Source: an uncultured Mailhella sp.
Lineage (GTDB): Bacteria > Desulfobacterota > Desulfovibrionia > Desulfovibrionales > Desulfovibrionaceae
Assembly (NCBI RefSeq): GCF_944324995.1
Contig: NZ_CALUYL010000001.1
Coordinates: 186,001-250,000, forward strand
Length of the DNA: 64,000 bases
Direction: 5' to 3'
The notes below the pieces were generated by a model, which was not told the origin of the DNA, did not search any database, and saw only the letters and a list, made by a program, of their open reading frames with translations. The position numbers and the translations under genes are program-made. The first letter of the stretch is position 1, and each line of letters begins with the position of its first letter. Shown here in pieces: positions 60,448-64,000 of the stretch.

Positions 60448-61449
60448 TCACGAACGGCCGATGCCCATCTTCTCCGCAAAGGCCGCGCCCGCCCGCGCCG
60501 CGCCCCAGAGTCCCGCCTGCGGGTGCGCGTTCAGCCACACCGGCACGCCTTCCAGAAACGTCTTCTGACCGCCCCGGGCCCGAAGAAATTCTCCTGCAAA
60601 CGCCTCATGGCGCACCAGCGCCGGTGTTTTTCCCGCCACGCCGCCGGTAAGCACCACGCACTCAGGCAGAAGAGCCAGCGCCGCCATGCGGCAAAAACGG
60701 CCGTAAAATCGGGCAAAGCACCGGCAGCACTCGGACGAGGCGAAACCGGGCGTTCGCGTGAACACGGCGGGCTTTTCGGGCGCGCCCCCGAGGTACTCAT
60801 GCAGCAGCGCAAGGCCCGAGCCGGAAAGCACATGCTCCGCCGACACCTCCGCGCCCCCGCGCCGCGCGCTCATAAAGTCCGCAAAGTCCCGCTCCTGCTT
60901 TCCTTCAAAGGGAAAAGGCACGTGCCCCGCCTCGGAAGGCAGCACGAAGGGACGCCCCTCTCCCGGAATCAGCCACGCCGCCCCGAGCCCCGTGCCCGCG
61001 CCGATCACGGCCGCGGGAGCCCTGCCCCGCAGCAGCGCCGACACCCCGAAACTCCGCCCCGCCCGGCCTCCCGGCAGCAGGTTCTCCGCCTGTTCCATGA
61101 CGGGCGTGCAGCAGGCCCATGCCTGCGCCTCGAAATCGTTCATCACCAGGCATTCCGCCCAGGGAAAACGCGCCTTCGCCACGGCCGCGTCCACCGCGAA
61201 CGAGGCGTTGGTCATGACCACGCGCCCCTCCCGCACCGGCCCGGCCGCCGCAAAAATCAGCACGGACACGCCCTTCAACGTTTTTCCGCCGTCGGGCCAC
61301 TTTGAGAAAAGTTCCTCAAGCAACGCGTCGAACGTAGACGCACGAGACGAGAGCACCATCCCTTCTTTTATAGATATCTCTCTGTCTTCACAAGAAAACC
61401 TGAAAAAACGACTTTGAGTTCCCCCGATATCGGCGGAAAGCATATCCAT
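60448..61449 (-). CDS. glk: Glucokinase
   Basis: 333 residues of the bacterial glucokinase (Glk, ROK-unrelated) family: phosphate-binding ADIGGTQSRFF near the N-terminus, GAGTGLGAAWLI (~180), SEAGHVPFPF (~200) and VVLTGGVAGKTP near the C-terminus. It phosphorylates glucose with ATP. The ATG at 61449 follows GGAGG. Divergent from the debranching enzyme gene; together with the partial glycogen synthase-like gene this suggests a glycogen-turnover group. Confidence 0.9.
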   Translation of the reverse strand: MDMLSADIGGTQSRFFRFSCEDREISIKEGMVLSSRASTFDALLEELFSKWPDGGKTLKGVSVLIFAAAGPVREGRVVMTNASFAVDAAVAKARFPWAECLVMNDFEAQAWACCTPVMEQAENLLPGGRAGRSFGVSALLRGRAPAAVIGAGTGLGAAWLIPGEGRPFVLPSEAGHVPFPFEGKQERDFADFMSARRGGAEVSAEHVLSGSGLALLHEYLGGAPEKPAVFTRTPGFASSECCRCFARFYGRFCRMAALALLPECVVLTGGVAGKTPALVRHEAFAGEFLRARGGQKTFLEGVPVWLNAHPQAGLWGAARAGAAFAEKMGIGRS

Positions 61450-61686
61450 ATGCAACCTCCCTGCACGTCCATGCCGATGGCACAGCAACACCAACGTTGC
61501 CATGCATGCATAAACGGGGTATCATTCTCACGGCGAAAGGGCTTTTCCCGGCCGTAAAACAGGAGTAAGCTCTTTTCTTCACCAGTTTATACACAAACGT
61601 TTGCCATCCCGGCGACCATCGTCCGAAACCCGGACATCATACCGTTCCCTGCGCCCCGCAGGAATGCAGGAGTTTCAAAGCTTCCC

Positions 61687-63786
61687 ATGGAATATCATAT
61701 TCGTCCAGACGCATCTTACCCCATCGGCGGCCTGCACAAGGAGTGGCTTCTCACCAACAGCCTGGGGGATTACGCCTCCGGCACCGTGTCGGGGTGCAAC
61801 GCCCGCCGGTATCACGGTCTCCTGGCCGTGCAGACGGCTTCGGGAAAATTCATGCTTCTGTCCGCGATTGAAGATTCCGTTGCCGTTCAGGGGCAGGACA
61901 TCCCGCTTTCCAGCCGCCTGCATCCCGGCGTCGTCCATCCCGAAGGATGGCGGCATCTGAAGGAAGTTTCCTGCTCCCACGACCGCGTGACCTTCGCCTT
62001 CCGCCTGAGCGGCGAGGGCGAAGAGGAAGTCGTGCTTCTGCGCTCGCTCGTGCTCGACCGCGCCTCCAGTCGTCTGCTCATCCGCTACGCCCTGGCCGAC
62101 ACCCCCGCCGCCCGCGAACTCGGCTCCGTGCGCCTGACTCTGCGCCCTCTCGTCAACGGACGCAACATCAATCATCTTTTCCACGCCGAGCCCTCCCGCG
62201 CGGCCTTCGTCCACGCTCTCGGCATTGAAAACGGAAGCTATCCGGGCTTTTCCTTCCAGCCGGACGAAAACATTCCGCCGCTTTTCATGCAGATTTCCCA
62301 TGCGAAGCTGGAGCGCTCCTCCTTCGCCGCCGCGCCGGACTGGTATTTCAAGGTGCTCTATCCCGTGGAAAAGGAGAGGGGCTACGACTACGAAGAAGAC
62401 CTGCTCATGCCGGGCGAATTCGTCACCAGCCTGAGCGCGGACTGCCCCATCTGGGTGACCGCGGGCGTCGAGCCGCTGTACGAAGCGCCGGAAACCCTCT
62501 GGGAACGCCACGCCGCCACCGCGCCGAAACCGGTGTTCAAGGAGGCGATTCTCGAACATCTGCGCCGCGAAAACGACCGCTTCCTCATCAGCGCGGGCGG
62601 CGAACCCGTAGTGCCCGCAGGCTATCACTGGTTCGGTCCGTGGGGACGCGACACCCTCATCGCCCTGCCCGGCCTCACCTTTGCATCCTGCAGACTCAAG
62701 GAAGGCAAAGCCGTGCTCCGTCAGATCAAGGGCACGGTGAAAAACGGTCTCGTGCCCAACCTCATCGGCGCGGGCAACGGCGAGGCGGCCTTCAACTCCG
62801 CCGACGCCTCCCTCTGGTACATGCTCGCCGTGCATCGCCTCGCTCTGGCCTGCCCCAGGGAAAAGCCCTTCATCAAACGCGTGTGCTGGCCCGTGATGAA
62901 AAACATCATCCGCCACTTCGCCGCCGGAACCATGCCCGACGAGAACGGCGACATGCTCGTGTACGCCGACGAGGAAGGACTGCTGCACACCGGCAGCGAA
63001 AAGACGCAGCTCACCTGGATGGACGCCTCCATAAACGGCGAGCCCGTCACTGCGCGCGACGGCTGCGCCGTGGAGCTCAACGCCCTGTGGTTCGACGCGC
63101 TCTCCTTTGCCGCGGAACTCGCCGCCGAATTCGGCGAAACGCCGCCTGCGGAAACCGCGCTTCTGCCGCGCCTCAAAAAGGCCTTCAACCGCGTGTTCCG
63201 GCCCTCCGACGAAGACGCCGCGCTCATGGGCGGCGGCCTCTACGACACCTGGCATCCGGTGAAGGGGCCGGGACGCAGCATCCGCCCCAATCAGATTTTC
63301 GCCGTGGCCGTGCCTTTTTCGCCGCTTCCGCAGAAAGTGCAGGCCTCCGTGGTCAGATGCGTGCGCGACAACCTGCTCACGCCCTTCGGACTGCGCACGC
63401 TGGCGCCTTCCGATCCCGACTACCGCCCCGTGTGTCAGGGCCCGCAGGACGCGCGCGACAGAGCCTATCATCAGGGCACGGTCTGGCCCTGGCCGGCCGG
63501 CGCGTACATGGACGCCGTGGTGAAGACGGCCCGTTCGGGCAAGGCCGTGCGCGAGGCGCTCGACGCGCTCACGCCGCTCTTCAGCGTCCACCTCGGACAG
63601 GCCGGACTGGGAAGCATTTCCGAAATTTTCGACGGGCAGGAGCCCCACGCGCCGGGAGGCTGCATAGCGCAGGCCTGGAGCTCGGCGGAAGCGCTCCGGC
63701 TGCTGCTGCTCGTCAGACAGTCAAACCCGGGAGAATGGAAACGCTGGCTGGACGCCTTCCAGAAAAACGGTCCCGAACTCCGTTGA
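61687..63786 (+). CDS. Glycogen debranching enzyme, amylo-alpha-1,6-glucosidase type
   Basis: 699 residues. The N-terminal ~240 residues form the beta-rich GDE_N part (NSLGDYASGTVSGCNARRYHG). The C-terminal (alpha/alpha)6 barrel (~300-690) carries WFGPWGRDTLIALPGL, NSADASLWYM and YHQGTVWPWPAGAYMDAVV, typical of GH133-like amylo-alpha-1,6-glucosidases. It removes alpha-1,6 branches from glycogen. The ATG at 61687 lies 13 nt after AGGAG. The glycogen synthase-like gene starts 40 bp after its stop. Confidence 0.92.
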   Translation: MEYHIRPDASYPIGGLHKEWLLTNSLGDYASGTVSGCNARRYHGLLAVQTASGKFMLLSAIEDSVAVQGQDIPLSSRLHPGVVHPEGWRHLKEVSCSHDRVTFAFRLSGEGEEEVVLLRSLVLDRASSRLLIRYALADTPAARELGSVRLTLRPLVNGRNINHLFHAEPSRAAFVHALGIENGSYPGFSFQPDENIPPLFMQISHAKLERSSFAAAPDWYFKVLYPVEKERGYDYEEDLLMPGEFVTSLSADCPIWVTAGVEPLYEAPETLWERHAATAPKPVFKEAILEHLRRENDRFLISAGGEPVVPAGYHWFGPWGRDTLIALPGLTFASCRLKEGKAVLRQIKGTVKNGLVPNLIGAGNGEAAFNSADASLWYMLAVHRLALACPREKPFIKRVCWPVMKNIIRHFAAGTMPDENGDMLVYADEEGLLHTGSEKTQLTWMDASINGEPVTARDGCAVELNALWFDALSFAAELAAEFGETPPAETALLPRLKKAFNRVFRPSDEDAALMGGGLYDTWHPVKGPGRSIRPNQIFAVAVPFSPLPQKVQASVVRCVRDNLLTPFGLRTLAPSDPDYRPVCQGPQDARDRAYHQGTVWPWPAGAYMDAVVKTARSGKAVREALDALTPLFSVHLGQAGLGSISEIFDGQEPHAPGGCIAQAWSSAEALRLLLLVRQSNPGEWKRWLDAFQKNGPELR

Positions 63787-63825
63787 TTCAGTTTTTCCTT
63801 ACCCGACAAAACGGGGGATAATCAT

Positions 63826-64000
63826 ATGCGCGTTCTGATGCTTGGATGGGAATTTCCGCCACATATCAGCGGCGGACTGGGAACGGCCTGCTACGGCATA
63901 ACGCAGGGGCTCACGGAAAAGGGCGTGGACATCGCCTTCATTCTGCCCAGCATGCGGGCGGAAAAACAGACCTCGGGAACGTTCCTGCGCTCCGCTTCCG
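63826..64000 (+). CDS. Glycogen synthase-like glycosyltransferase (5' part only)
   Basis: The first 58 codons are visible: MRVLMLGWEFPPHISGGLGT followed by ACYGITQGLTEKGVDIAFIL. The xxEFPPxxSGGLG start is the ADP/UDP-binding N-terminus of GT4/GT5 starch/glycogen synthases. The ATG follows GGGGGA. The gene continues beyond the right edge. With the debranching enzyme it supports a glycogen metabolism operon. Confidence 0.82.
   Translation, partial: MRVLMLGWEFPPHISGGLGTACYGITQGLTEKGVDIAFILPSMRAEKQTSGTFLRSAS

Noticed and set aside
61485..61500. A third GCAAC...GTTGC dyad before glk
   Set aside because: The spacer is 6 bp instead of 5, so it does not match the two dyads upstream of locus D and is probably chance.
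1..64000. CRISPR arrays, tRNA/rRNA genes, insertion sequences, integrases or phage genes
   Set aside because: No regularly spaced repeats, tRNA-like sequences, transposase or integrase motifs were recognised anywhere in the window.

Overview
The window looks like chromosome of a gut-type Desulfovibrionaceae bacterium (Bilophila/Desulfovibrio/Mailhella-like). This is inferred from gene content, not from a database search: a high-GC Gram-negative background, single-copy housekeeping genes (valS, fhs, tatA, a DksA-type protein, queH), many sigma-54 regulators, anaerobic FMN/FAD/Fe-S reductases, and ion-coupled carboxylate transporters of the TRAP, TTT and DASS families. No phage, IS element, CRISPR array, tRNA or rRNA was seen.

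Layout. Locus A (1-11878): a sigma-54 activator (cut by the left edge) divergent from a cluster of two ACMSD-like proteins, a TRAP-TAXI transporter, two old-yellow-enzyme (OYE)-type enoate reductases and an EthD-like protein. A MerR/MFS pair, a rhodanese-membrane protein and a glycine-riboswitch-controlled AGCS symporter follow (11957-16730). Locus B (17005-28309, mostly minus strand): ferredoxin, AprA-like flavoprotein, OYE-type reductase, TctC, fused TctA-TctB and a second OYE-type reductase, with a divergent sigma-54 activator. Locus C (28430-35403): ferredoxin, AprA-like flavoprotein and DASS transporter, with a divergent sigma-54 activator and an exported nitrilase-family hydrolase behind its own sigma-54 promoter. 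Housekeeping and unknown genes occupy 35575-41074. Locus D (41733-47362): a GltD-like electron-input oxidoreductase, a fumarate-reductase-like flavoprotein, a second DASS transporter and a CRP/FNR regulator. The rest (47438-64000) is mainly core: a ferritin-VIT1 protein, fhs, a TSUP exporter, AGCS, queH, an ACT protein, tatA, a HAD phosphatase, a DksA-type protein, an NFACT protein, an AI-2E family permease, pncC, and a glycogen/glucose group (glk, debranching enzyme, start of a glycogen synthase-like gene).

How it fits together. Loci A-D repeat one plan: a dedicated organic-anion importer, one or more soluble flavin/Fe-S reductases, and a dedicated regulator. Each probably imports and reduces (or oxidises) a different small carboxylic or aromatic acid. 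The substrates cannot be read from sequence. Loci B and C are paralogous in ferredoxin, flavoprotein and regulator but use unrelated transporters, which suggests duplication followed by specialisation. Sigma-54 -24/-12 elements are visible before loci A, B and C and the nitrilase. Locus D instead carries two GCAAC-N5-GTTGC dyads that could be CRP-family operators. Hairpins sit at many cistron junctions in these loci and may set the relative expression of transporter and enzymes.
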